Assembly (NCBI GenBank): GCA_036635835.1
Contig: JAVWPP010000021.1
Coordinates: 1 to 20,518 of the forward strand
Length of the DNA: 20,518 nucleotides
Direction of reading: 5' to 3'
DNA from: JAVWPP01 sp036635835
GTDB lineage: Bacteria > Bacillota > Clostridia > TANB77 > CAG-465
Positions 13,075-20,518 of the stretch are shown here, piece after piece. Positions within the stretch are counted from its first letter, which is position 1. Each line of letters begins with the position of its first letter. Under the pieces are notes generated by a model that made no database searches, was not told the DNA's origin, and worked only from the letters and a program-made list of their open reading frames with translations. A program made the translations under genes and the position numbers.

Positions 13075-16000
13075 ATGAAAAAATATGAGTTATCTACAGT
13101 ACAAAAAAACATATGGATGTTAGAAAGTTTTTACGCAAATTCTGCAATAAATAATATTACAACAGAAATACAAATCGATGGAATATTAGATTTTAAAATA
13201 GTTAACGAAGCAGTTAACCTAGTTATAGAGTCAAACGATATAATAAGGAGCAAATTCTTCGAAGAAAATAATGAGGTATATAGAATAGTTGAGCCATACA
13301 AACCCGGCACAATAAGACTTATGGATCTTAGAAAATACACAAAAGAAGAAGTAAGAAAATATATAGACAATTTTGCAGCAGAACCAATGAATGTGCAAAA
13401 TAAATTATCTACTATAGAGCTTATATACACAGCAGAAAAAAAATCTATAATTTTAACAAAGTTTCATCACCTTATAGGAGATGCATGGTCTCTTTTATCT
13501 ATAATGGCTAATAATTTAGTAGAAGCAATATATAGACTAAATAGAGGAGAAAAAATAGAAGCAAATGAGTATATTTCAGAAGAATATAATATATTTGTAG
13601 ATAGAGAAAAAGAATATGCAAAAACAAATAAATATGCTGCAGATAAAGAATATTTTGCAGAAAAATTTAAAGGATTAGAAACATGTACTGTAATAAAAAA
13701 CAATAATTTAAAAAGAACTAATAATGCAAAAAGAAAAATAAATTATATTAACGAAAAAGAATATAAAAAAATAAAAGAATTTTGCAACGAAAAAAGAATA
13801 TCTGAGTATGCGTTAATACTAACTGCATTAACTCTATATTTATATAGAATATCTCAAAAAAATGATGTCGTAATAGGTACACCAATATTAAATAGACTAT
13901 CAAAACAAGAAAAAAGTATAATAGGCCTATTTATCTCAACAGTGCCACTTAGATTTAAATTCGAGGAAGACATAGATTTTATAGAGCTATGTAGAATAGT
14001 TACATCAGAACTATTTACAACATACAGACATCAAAAATATCCATTTAGTGAAATTAGCAAAGATTTTTATCAAAACTCAGACGTAAGTAAAATGTTTGAC
14101 ATCATGCTATCATATCAAAATGCAAAGTACGGAGAGTACTTACAAAAAGATGAAATAGACGTCAACTGGGACTTTGCAGGGTGCCAGCAAGAACAGCTAA
14201 TAATACATGTACTTTCAGATGAATTAAACGATAAACTTAAAATACATTATGACTATTTAGTAGATCTTTTTGACGAAGAAGAAATAGATTATATACATGA
14301 GAGATTACTTAGAATCATACTAGATGGAATTTCTAAAAATCCAAAAATAAATGAAATTAAAATCGTAACAAAAAAAGAAGAAACCTTACTTTTAAAAGAT
14401 TTTATTGGAGATAGAGTAGAATCAGAATACCCAGAAAAAGAAAGTATAATTTCTCTTTTTCAAAAAATAGCAAAGCAAAACGAAGATAGAGTAGCTGTAA
14501 AATATAAAGATGAGCAGCTTACATATTTGCAGCTAGATAAAAAAGTAAATGCACTTGCAACGAAACTTAGAAAAGAAGGAGTTACAAGAAACAGCATAGT
14601 AGCAATAAAATTAGACAAAGGAATAAATCAAATAATAGCAATGCTTGCAACATTAAAAGCAGGTGGAGCATACATGCCAATTCACATGGACTGGCCAGAC
14701 GATAGAATAATATTCATGCTAGAAGATAGCAAAGCAAAAGCATGCATAACAACAGAAGAATACATGCCAGCATTTGCTTGTATAGACGAGTATAACGGAA
14801 ATACAGATAGAGATCTAATAATAGATATAAAAGAATTTTTCGAAGAAACAGATATAAGAAAGTGTGAAGAATTAGAATTAATATCTAAACCAGAAGACTT
14901 AGCATATATAATATATACATCAGGAACAACAGGAAAACCCAAAGGAACATTAATAGAAAATAAAAACATACTAATGCTTTTAAAGGCAAAAAAATTCCAA
15001 CTAGATATAACAAACGAAGACGTTTGGACAATGTTCCATGCCTATACTTTTGATTTCTCAGTTTGGGAAATGTACGGCGCTTTACTAAACGGAGCAAAAT
15101 TAGTTATAGTACCTTCAGATGTATTAAAAAACATAGATAAATACGTTAAATTATTAAAAAAAGAAAAAGTAACTATACTAAATCATACACCATCTATGCT
15201 ATTTAATTTAATAGAAGCAGAAAAATATTCAGAAAAAGAAATATATTTAAGATATCTAATGGTAGGAGCAGAAACAGTATACACAACAAAACTTAAAGAG
15301 TTCCATGAAAGATACCCAGAAATAAATATATGCATAGTATACGGAATAACAGAAACAACATGCATATCTACAATAAAAAAATTAGAAAAAGAAGATTACG
15401 AAAAAAATACATTTAAAATAGGAACAGCACTTCCATTTAGAAAAATATATATCCTAGATAAAAATCTTCAGCTAATGCCTATAGGAGTAGAAGGAGAGCT
15501 TTGCGAAGCAACAGGAACAGCATCAAGAGGATACCTAAACAACGAAGAACTCACAAATAAAAAATTTGTACCATGCCCATACTCAAGAAGCACCATGTAT
15601 AGGACCGGAGACGTAGCAAAAAGAGACTTAAGCGGAGATTTAGTATATGTAGGCAGAAACGATAACCAAGTTAAAATAAGAGGCTTTAGAATAGAATTAG
15701 ACGAAATAGAAAATCTATTACTTAAAATAGAATGCATAGATAAAATTTTAGTTTTCGTACATGAACAAAAAATACTAGCCTTTATTAAATATAAACCAGA
15801 TAAAGATGAACTTAACTTCAAAAAAATAAAAAACATATTACTAGAGAATATCCCTACATATATGTTACCAACCCTATACAAAGTAAATACTTTCCCTATA
15901 AATGTTAACGGAAAAATAGATAGAAAAAAATTATTAAATCAAATAGAAAAAGATTTAGAAAAAAACATAAATCAAAAAGAAAAACCAAAAACAGAATTAG

Positions 16001-17370
16001 AAAAACAAATATATAAAATAATAATGGAAGTTTTAGAAGGTCAGCTAATTGGAGTTACAGATCATTTCGAAGAAAACAATATAGATTCACTTAAAATACT
16101 TAGAATATCTTTAGAACTTAGAAAAAATAATTATCTAGTAACAGCGCAAGATCTATATAATGAAGGAACAATTAGAAAAGTAGCAGAGCTTATAGAGCAA
16201 AGAATAAAAAACTCAGCAAACACATTTAGCGTTCAAAAAGGAGAATATTTAAACATAAATAAACCTTCTAAAAAATTCAATTTAGAAAGAGTATTTATCA
16301 CAGGAGCAACTGGATTCTTCGGAGTAAATATTTTAGAACCTTTGCTTATGGATGATGATGTAAACAAAATATATTGCCTAGTAAGAGACTCTAAAGATTT
16401 AAAAGGTGCAGATAAACTAGACAAGCAGTTTGCTAGAATGTTTAAAAACAACAAAGCACTTAAAGAAAAGTATGATCTTAAAGTAAGAAAAATATCTGGA
16501 GACTTTACAAAAGAAAAATTAGGCATAGATATAGATTTATATAAGAAACTTGCTTTAAAAGTTACAAGCGTAATAAACTGCGCAGCAAATGTAAAACACT
16601 ATGGAGCCTATGATAATTTCTATAGAGATAATGTAGAGTCAGTAAAAAATATAACTGAGTTTGCAAAGCTTGCAAACGCGTCACTTGCACAAATATCTAC
16701 TCAGTCTGTTGCAGGTTTTGTAAGAACAGATTCAGAAGACAAATCTGTATATAATGAAGACGTACTAGATATAGGGCAGTCTTTCCTAGACAGCGTATAT
16801 ATGAGAACAAAATACGAAGCAGAAAAGTATCTAATAAATGAAGATAGCACAAACGATTTAAATTTAAAAATATTTAGAATGGGAAATCTAATGCCAAGAG
16901 CAGATAACGGAGCATTCCAAGTAAACGAAAAAGAAAATGCTTTCCTAAAAAAACTAGATGCAATAATGGATTTAAAAGCAGTATCAACAGAGTTAGAAGA
17001 ATCAGAAGTAGAAATTAGCCCTGTAGATATAAGCGCAAAAGCAGTATATAAATTAATGAAATTTGATGATACAATGAGAATATACAATATAGCAAATGAA
17101 AATATAAAAACAAAAAATGTAATAGACCTAATTAGAAAATACGGAAAAGAAATAAATACATGTAAGTCAGATGAACTAATCGAAAAAATAAAAAATAATA
17201 ATAATGAATCTGTTGCACTTCTTGCAAATGAGCTTATTTTTTCAGAATATATAATAAAAAGTACAGATTCAACAAAAACTATTGAATTACTAAGTCAGTT
17301 TAATGTAAAATGGAATAAGTTAGACATGGACTATATAGAAAAACTAATCGGCATAGTAGTAAGGTGGTAG
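13075..17370 (+). CDS. single-module NRPS, C-A-T-R, with terminal thioester reductase
   Basis: 1431 aa with four domains. Condensation (about 1-430): H131-H-L-I-G-D136-A-W-S, the HHxxxD motif. Adenylation (about 455-960): A3 T615-S-G-T-T-G-K-P-K-G, A5 VYGITETT, A7 YRTGDVAK, A8 region QVKIRGFRIE, A10 NGKIDRKK. Thiolation: phosphopantetheine Ser1005 in NNIDS. Reductase (about 1070-1431): G1077-A-T-G1080-F-F-G NADPH loop and Y1242-M-R-T-K1246. The amino acid loaded on the carrier is expected to be acylated by the C domain and released by NAD(P)H reduction as an aldehyde or alcohol. The acyl donor is not shown, since no other module or loading enzyme is present. I start at ATG 13075 after GTGAGG; an upstream TTG (13057) is less likely. 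Kinase and regulator genes follow 2 nt later. Confidence 0.92.
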   Translation: MKKYELSTVQKNIWMLESFYANSAINNITTEIQIDGILDFKIVNEAVNLVIESNDIIRSKFFEENNEVYRIVEPYKPGTIRLMDLRKYTKEEVRKYIDNFAAEPMNVQNKLSTIELIYTAEKKSIILTKFHHLIGDAWSLLSIMANNLVEAIYRLNRGEKIEANEYISEEYNIFVDREKEYAKTNKYAADKEYFAEKFKGLETCTVIKNNNLKRTNNAKRKINYINEKEYKKIKEFCNEKRISEYALILTALTLYLYRISQKNDVVIGTPILNRLSKQEKSIIGLFISTVPLRFKFEEDIDFIELCRIVTSELFTTYRHQKYPFSEISKDFYQNSDVSKMFDIMLSYQNAKYGEYLQKDEIDVNWDFAGCQQEQLIIHVLSDELNDKLKIHYDYLVDLFDEEEIDYIHERLLRIILDGISKNPKINEIKIVTKKEETLLLKDFIGDRVESEYPEKESIISLFQKIAKQNEDRVAVKYKDEQLTYLQLDKKVNALATKLRKEGVTRNSIVAIKLDKGINQIIAMLATLKAGGAYMPIHMDWPDDRIIFMLEDSKAKACITTEEYMPAFACIDEYNGNTDRDLIIDIKEFFEETDIRKCEELELISKPEDLAYIIYTSGTTGKPKGTLIENKNILMLLKAKKFQLDITNEDVWTMFHAYTFDFSVWEMYGALLNGAKLVIVPSDVLKNIDKYVKLLKKEKVTILNHTPSMLFNLIEAEKYSEKEIYLRYLMVGAETVYTTKLKEFHERYPEINICIVYGITETTCISTIKKLEKEDYEKNTFKIGTALPFRKIYILDKNLQLMPIGVEGELCEATGTASRGYLNNEELTNKKFVPCPYSRSTMYRTGDVAKRDLSGDLVYVGRNDNQVKIRGFRIELDEIENLLLKIECIDKILVFVHEQKILAFIKYKPDKDELNFKKIKNILLENIPTYMLPTLYKVNTFPINVNGKIDRKKLLNQIEKDLEKNINQKEKPKTELEKQIYKIIMEVLEGQLIGVTDHFEENNIDSLKILRISLELRKNNYLVTAQDLYNEGTIRKVAELIEQRIKNSANTFSVQKGEYLNINKPSKKFNLERVFITGATGFFGVNILEPLLMDDDVNKIYCLVRDSKDLKGADKLDKQFARMFKNNKALKEKYDLKVRKISGDFTKEKLGIDIDLYKKLALKVTSVINCAANVKHYGAYDNFYRDNVESVKNITEFAKLANASLAQISTQSVAGFVRTDSEDKSVYNEDVLDIGQSFLDSVYMRTKYEAEKYLINEDSTNDLNLKIFRMGNLMPRADNGAFQVNEKENAFLKKLDAIMDLKAVSTELEESEVEISPVDISAKAVYKLMKFDDTMRIYNIANENIKTKNVIDLIRKYGKEINTCKSDELIEKIKNNNNESVALLANELIFSEYIIKSTDSTKTIELLSQFNVKWNKLDMDYIEKLIGIVVRW

Positions 17371-17372
17371 AT

Positions 17373-19325
17373 ATGAAAAATAAATTGAAAGAAAATAAAG
17401 AAATAAAATCAATACTTAGTATTGTAATAATCGTAAATTTATTAGTTGTTGTTATAGGATATTTCTTGCTACCTGTAGTATTTAACTATCCTAAATATTC
17501 ATTAAACACGCAGTTTCAGCAAGATATTATAAATCTTACATATAACCAGCAGTTCTTAATATTTGGAGCGTTATATATGCTATTTAGTATAGCAATACCA
17601 ATAATCTTTTTAAGAAAATTGATGCCATACCAAAAAATATTAAAGGCTAAAGAATTAAATTTAAAAGATGTAGATAATATAAGAAACCAGTGCATGAAAT
17701 GTCCAATGAAAATATATCTTTCACAAATAATTCTACCAATACTTTTAGTATTAGTTGTATCTATTTTCTGTAAAGCAACAGCAGCAATATTTTTAAAACT
17801 ACTAATAATAGTTTTCATATTTGTTGTTGGATCTGGAATGTATGTATACATAGTAAGCAGAAAATATTATGATCAAATAATAATAAAAACATATAATAGA
17901 GTAAAAGATTATGAGTTTATACAAAGTGAATTATACTCACTTAAAAACGTAATTTTCATTCAGATATTCCCACTCTTTGTTGTAGCAATAGTAGTTTCAA
18001 TGCTTCTTGGATATACAAGAGTAATAAATGAAAAAGGCGAAAGTAAATATTATTATTACTCATCTGTCTTTTCAAATGATATAATTTTAAAAGAAGGCGC
18101 TACGCTAACAACAATAAAAGATGATTTATCTAAAATAAAATTAAAAGATGAAAGCGATTATTACTTTATAATATTTCCAAACAATTACGAGTATATATCA
18201 AACCCTAAAGGACATATAAGCACATTCTTTAAAGAATATTTAAAAAGATATTATGATTTAACAAATGGAAAAGGATATGAATTTTATGGTACAGATGAAC
18301 AAGCCTTTGTAAGAAAGCTATACGATGCATCAGGAAACGAGTGGTATATAGGATTCAAATACTCAGTCACAGATAGCAAAGTTTTAGTATTCTTTGGAAT
18401 ATCTTTTCTTAGTTTATTGTTTGTATATATTACAATAATATATATATGGGCAAAAAGTTTTAGCTTAAATGTTAAAAGAATAGTAAGAAATTTAAATGAC
18501 ATTCTAAAAGAAAACACCGTAGACTTCGATAATGTTATTCCAATAACATCTTATGATGAAATAGGAAGCTTAGCAGATTCATATAATAAAGTTCAGTATA
18601 TGATAGAAGAGCAAATAGAACTTATACAAAAACAAGCTCAGCTTGCAACGCTAGGTGAACTTGCCGGTAATATGGCTCATGATATAAATACACCAATGGC
18701 ATCAATAGATAATTCAATAGCAATGCTTAATGACATTATTAAAGACAATGGAACTATAGAAGCTAAAGATTTAGAAGTTATAGTTGGAATTATGGGTAGA
18801 TGTTCAGATAAAATTAATAGAATAGTAAATAGCATGAGAAATCAAGTAAGAACACTTGGAGAATCTGAAATATATGAATTTAATTTAAAAAATGTTATAG
18901 ATGAGAGCATATTAATGTTAAACACAGATATAGTTCAAATCAATTGTAATGTAATAACAAAAGTTAAAGACATAAATGTAAAAGGTCAACCAAATAAAAT
19001 AGGCCAAGTAATAACAGCATTACTTTTAAATTCACTTCAAGCATATAAAATATTAGGTAAAACTAATGAAATTATAGAAGTAAAATTAACAAGTGAAAAA
19101 GGAAATGCAGTTATAGAGATTAAAGATTATGCAAATGGATTACCAGAAGCAATAAGACCATATATATTTAAAAATATATTAACTACAAAAGGAACAAATG
19201 GCACAGGTCTTGGACTATATCTTGCATACTCAATAATAAAAGGTGTATTTGGAGGAACAATAGAGTTTGAAACAGAAACCGGAAAAGGTACAACATTTAT
19301 AATTAGAATTCCGTTAGAAAAGTAA
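17373..19325 (+). CDS. membrane sensor histidine kinase, six TM segments
   Basis: 650 aa. Hydrophobic segments lie at about 15-37, 60-80, 117-137, 142-165 and 193-215; then an extracytoplasmic loop of about 115 residues and a sixth segment at 340-365; a HAMP-like linker (VKRIVRNLNDIL...SYDEIGSLADSYN); DHp with M-A-H436-D-I-N-T-P-M; and HATPase with N553 (LLLNSLQA), a G1 box changed to DYANGLP, and G2 GTGLGL (610-615). All residues needed for autophosphorylation seem present apart from the altered G1 glycine. AAGGTGG lies 5 nt before ATG 17373, overlapping the NRPS stop region, so translation is coupled to the NRPS. This suggests it senses the NRPS product or a related envelope signal, but that is inference. 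Confidence 0.9.
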   Translation: MKNKLKENKEIKSILSIVIIVNLLVVVIGYFLLPVVFNYPKYSLNTQFQQDIINLTYNQQFLIFGALYMLFSIAIPIIFLRKLMPYQKILKAKELNLKDVDNIRNQCMKCPMKIYLSQIILPILLVLVVSIFCKATAAIFLKLLIIVFIFVVGSGMYVYIVSRKYYDQIIIKTYNRVKDYEFIQSELYSLKNVIFIQIFPLFVVAIVVSMLLGYTRVINEKGESKYYYYSSVFSNDIILKEGATLTTIKDDLSKIKLKDESDYYFIIFPNNYEYISNPKGHISTFFKEYLKRYYDLTNGKGYEFYGTDEQAFVRKLYDASGNEWYIGFKYSVTDSKVLVFFGISFLSLLFVYITIIYIWAKSFSLNVKRIVRNLNDILKENTVDFDNVIPITSYDEIGSLADSYNKVQYMIEEQIELIQKQAQLATLGELAGNMAHDINTPMASIDNSIAMLNDIIKDNGTIEAKDLEVIVGIMGRCSDKINRIVNSMRNQVRTLGESEIYEFNLKNVIDESILMLNTDIVQINCNVITKVKDINVKGQPNKIGQVITALLLNSLQAYKILGKTNEIIEVKLTSEKGNAVIEIKDYANGLPEAIRPYIFKNILTTKGTNGTGLGLYLAYSIIKGVFGGTIEFETETGKGTTFIIRIPLEK

Positions 19326-19337
19326 GAGGTGTAGAAA

Positions 19338-20387
19338 ATGGGATATAAAGAACTAAAAAAAGCAATGAAAATTTTGCTTGTAGATGATGATTTAGAATAT
19401 CTACAAATAACATCATTATTCTTAAGATCAAAAGGATATAATATAATAACATGCAGCTCAGGCCAAGAGGCAATAGATAAAGTTGCAGAAGATAATATTA
19501 GTATAATATTAATAGATTATTATATGCCAGGAATGACAGGAGAAGAGGCAATAAACAAAATTAGAGAGACAAATAAAGAAGCCGTTATAATTTTGCAAAC
19601 CGGATATTCTGGTCAGCAGCCGCCTCTTGAAACTTTAGAAAGATTAAAAATTCAAAACTATTATGATAAAACAGAAGGCGCAGATAAACTTCATCTTCAA
19701 GTACTATCTGCAGTTAGAGTTTACGCTCAGCAAACACAAATTATGCTTGAGCAATATAGAAAACAAACTTTAACAGAGCTTATTTCTGGAATAGCACAAG
19801 AGCTACAAGATCCAATAATGTCACTTAGTGCTGGAATAGAAGCTATAAAAGTAGTTGCCTTTAAACATTTACCTGCTGAAGAACAAGAAAAACTACAAAG
19901 AATAAGCTCAAACAACATTGAGCTTGTAGGTAAAATAGATAAAGTTTTATCAGCATTAATTAGTCAGTCTAATAATGATGTAGAAGGTGAAGAATGCTTA
20001 AAAGTAGTAGATATTACTACAAGATTAGAGTGCATCCTATACAGAGAGTTAAAAGCAAATGGACTTAAACTTGAAATAGAAGATAAAACAAAAAAAGATG
20101 TATATATAATTGGCAAATTAACAGATGCTACATTTATACTTATAGAAGCTATAAAAAACATCTTAAAACAAAATGCAAGTGAAAACAATGAATCTATAAA
20201 ACTAGTTTTCACAGAAGATGAACAAACATGGAAAATACACATAATAGCAAAAAATATTAAACTTCCACTTAAAGTAGCATATTTATTAGAACAATTTTCA
20301 TTTGAAAATGATGGACTACAATTTGTATATAGCGAAGATGCAAATGAAATTGGAGTAGTAATATACAAAATAAAAACTGAAATGTAA
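19338..20387 (+). CDS. response regulator with degenerate histidine-kinase-like C-terminus
   Basis: 349 aa. REC domain at 11-130 with the acidic pair D16-D17, phospho-acceptor D60 (LIDYYMPGMTG), T88 and K111 (YYDKTEG), so receiver chemistry is intact. Residues 135-190 align with the DHp helix of the upstream kinase (TLTELISGIAQELQDPI against the kinase's MAHDINTPM region), but the phospho-His is Gln154. The rest (about 225-349) looks like a worn HATPase fold: a helix at NILKQNASENN in the N-box position and no GxGxG loop. No DNA-binding domain. Output is therefore probably by protein contact, e.g. binding the kinase or feeding a phosphorelay. AGAGGTG stands 6 nt before the ATG; the gap to the kinase gene is 12 nt. 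Confidence 0.85.
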   Translation: MGYKELKKAMKILLVDDDLEYLQITSLFLRSKGYNIITCSSGQEAIDKVAEDNISIILIDYYMPGMTGEEAINKIRETNKEAVIILQTGYSGQQPPLETLERLKIQNYYDKTEGADKLHLQVLSAVRVYAQQTQIMLEQYRKQTLTELISGIAQELQDPIMSLSAGIEAIKVVAFKHLPAEEQEKLQRISSNNIELVGKIDKVLSALISQSNNDVEGEECLKVVDITTRLECILYRELKANGLKLEIEDKTKKDVYIIGKLTDATFILIEAIKNILKQNASENNESIKLVFTEDEQTWKIHIIAKNIKLPLKVAYLLEQFSFENDGLQFVYSEDANEIGVVIYKIKTEM

Positions 20388-20393
20388 AACAAA

Positions 20394-20418
20394 AAAGCAC
20401 TTACTATGTAGGTGCTTT
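20394..20418 (+). terminator. terminator of the NRPS-kinase-regulator operon
   Basis: AAAGCACTTAC (20394-20404), loop TAT, GTAGGTGCTTT (20408-20418): 11 bp with one G-U pair, 6 nt after the stop. Followed by a T-rich but short tail. Confidence 0.75.
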
Positions 20419-20429
20419 CTCTATATTTA

Positions 20430-20458
20430 TTGACATAAAACTGTTTTTATGCTATAAT
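20430..20458 (+). promoter_or_regulatory. sigma-A promoter of the gene leaving the right edge
   Basis: TTGACA (20430-20435), exactly 17 nt, TATAAT (20453-20458), both hexamers perfect. Confidence 0.85.
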
Positions 20459-20513
20459 AAAGCTATAATAAAAAAATATATATTTTAAATTTAAAATATA
20501 GGAGGTACTTGAT

Positions 20514-20518
20514 ATGTT
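20514..20518 (+). CDS. start of a gene cut off by the right edge
   Basis: ATG at 20514 follows GGAGG (20501-20505) at 8 nt and a perfect promoter. Only five bases are visible, so the product is unknown. Confidence 0.6.

Overview
The window looks like an AT-rich, low-GC endospore-former-type Firmicute (Clostridia-like), probably from a draft or metagenome assembly because it contains a gap of exactly 100 Ns (6145-6244). This rests on strongly AAA/ATA/GAA-biased genes, canonical sigma-A promoters with 17-bp spacers, GGAGG ribosome binding sites, the adjacent trmN6-rsmI pair, and many sites matching the Spo0A (0A) box TTTGTCGAAAAA. Species cannot be named from the sequence.

Left edge (1-1180): the 3' part of a diversity-generating retroelement (DGR). 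A reverse transcriptase running in from the left has the DGR-type IGxxxSQ motif and YMDD. It is followed at once by a 50% GC island that reads as a C-type-lectin/FGE-like tail with 12 AAY codons and no lysine codon, i.e. the template repeat. No variable repeat or target protein is in the window. A perfect 16-bp hairpin and a (TTTA)9 microsatellite follow.

Intergenic array (1140-2650): four transcription units share one plan: two to four 0A-like boxes phased exactly 10 bp apart, 24 nt, TTTACA, 17 nt, TATAAT/TACAAT, then a short structured transcript (about 95-235 nt) ending in an intrinsic terminator. None has a convincing ORF. They look like a family of Spo0A-controlled small RNAs. A decayed fifth promoter copy without boxes precedes a 48-aa acidic protein gene. 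I consider this array the best candidate for an undescribed system.

Minus-strand block (2677-4200): a PAP2-family membrane phosphatase, and an operon of three single-pass membrane miniproteins (55, 65 and 62 aa) from one promoter. Two 13-bp near-palindromes lie 21 bp apart in the divergent gap before trmN6.

Housekeeping and envelope block (4402-11978): trmN6 and rsmI (overlapping), a strong promoter with a 20-codon ORF cut off from its neighbour by the N gap, a 511-aa charged coiled-coil protein of unknown function, a membrane-anchored metallophosphoesterase, a CcdA-TlpA fusion for extracytoplasmic thiol-redox, a PHP-domain phosphoesterase, and (minus strand) a secreted polysaccharide deacetylase.

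Right block (11979-20518): an RsiV/DUF3298-type secreted or anchored protein broken by a frameshift; a one-module NRPS (C-A-T-R) ending in a thioester reductase, expected to release an amino-aldehyde or alcohol; then, 2 nt and 12 nt apart, a six-TM histidine kinase and a response regulator whose C-terminal half is a degenerate kinase lacking the phospho-acceptor His. 0A-like boxes sit in front of both the DUF3298 gene and the NRPS, so sporulation-phase control may link this cluster with the small RNA array. A new promoter and start codon begin at the right edge.
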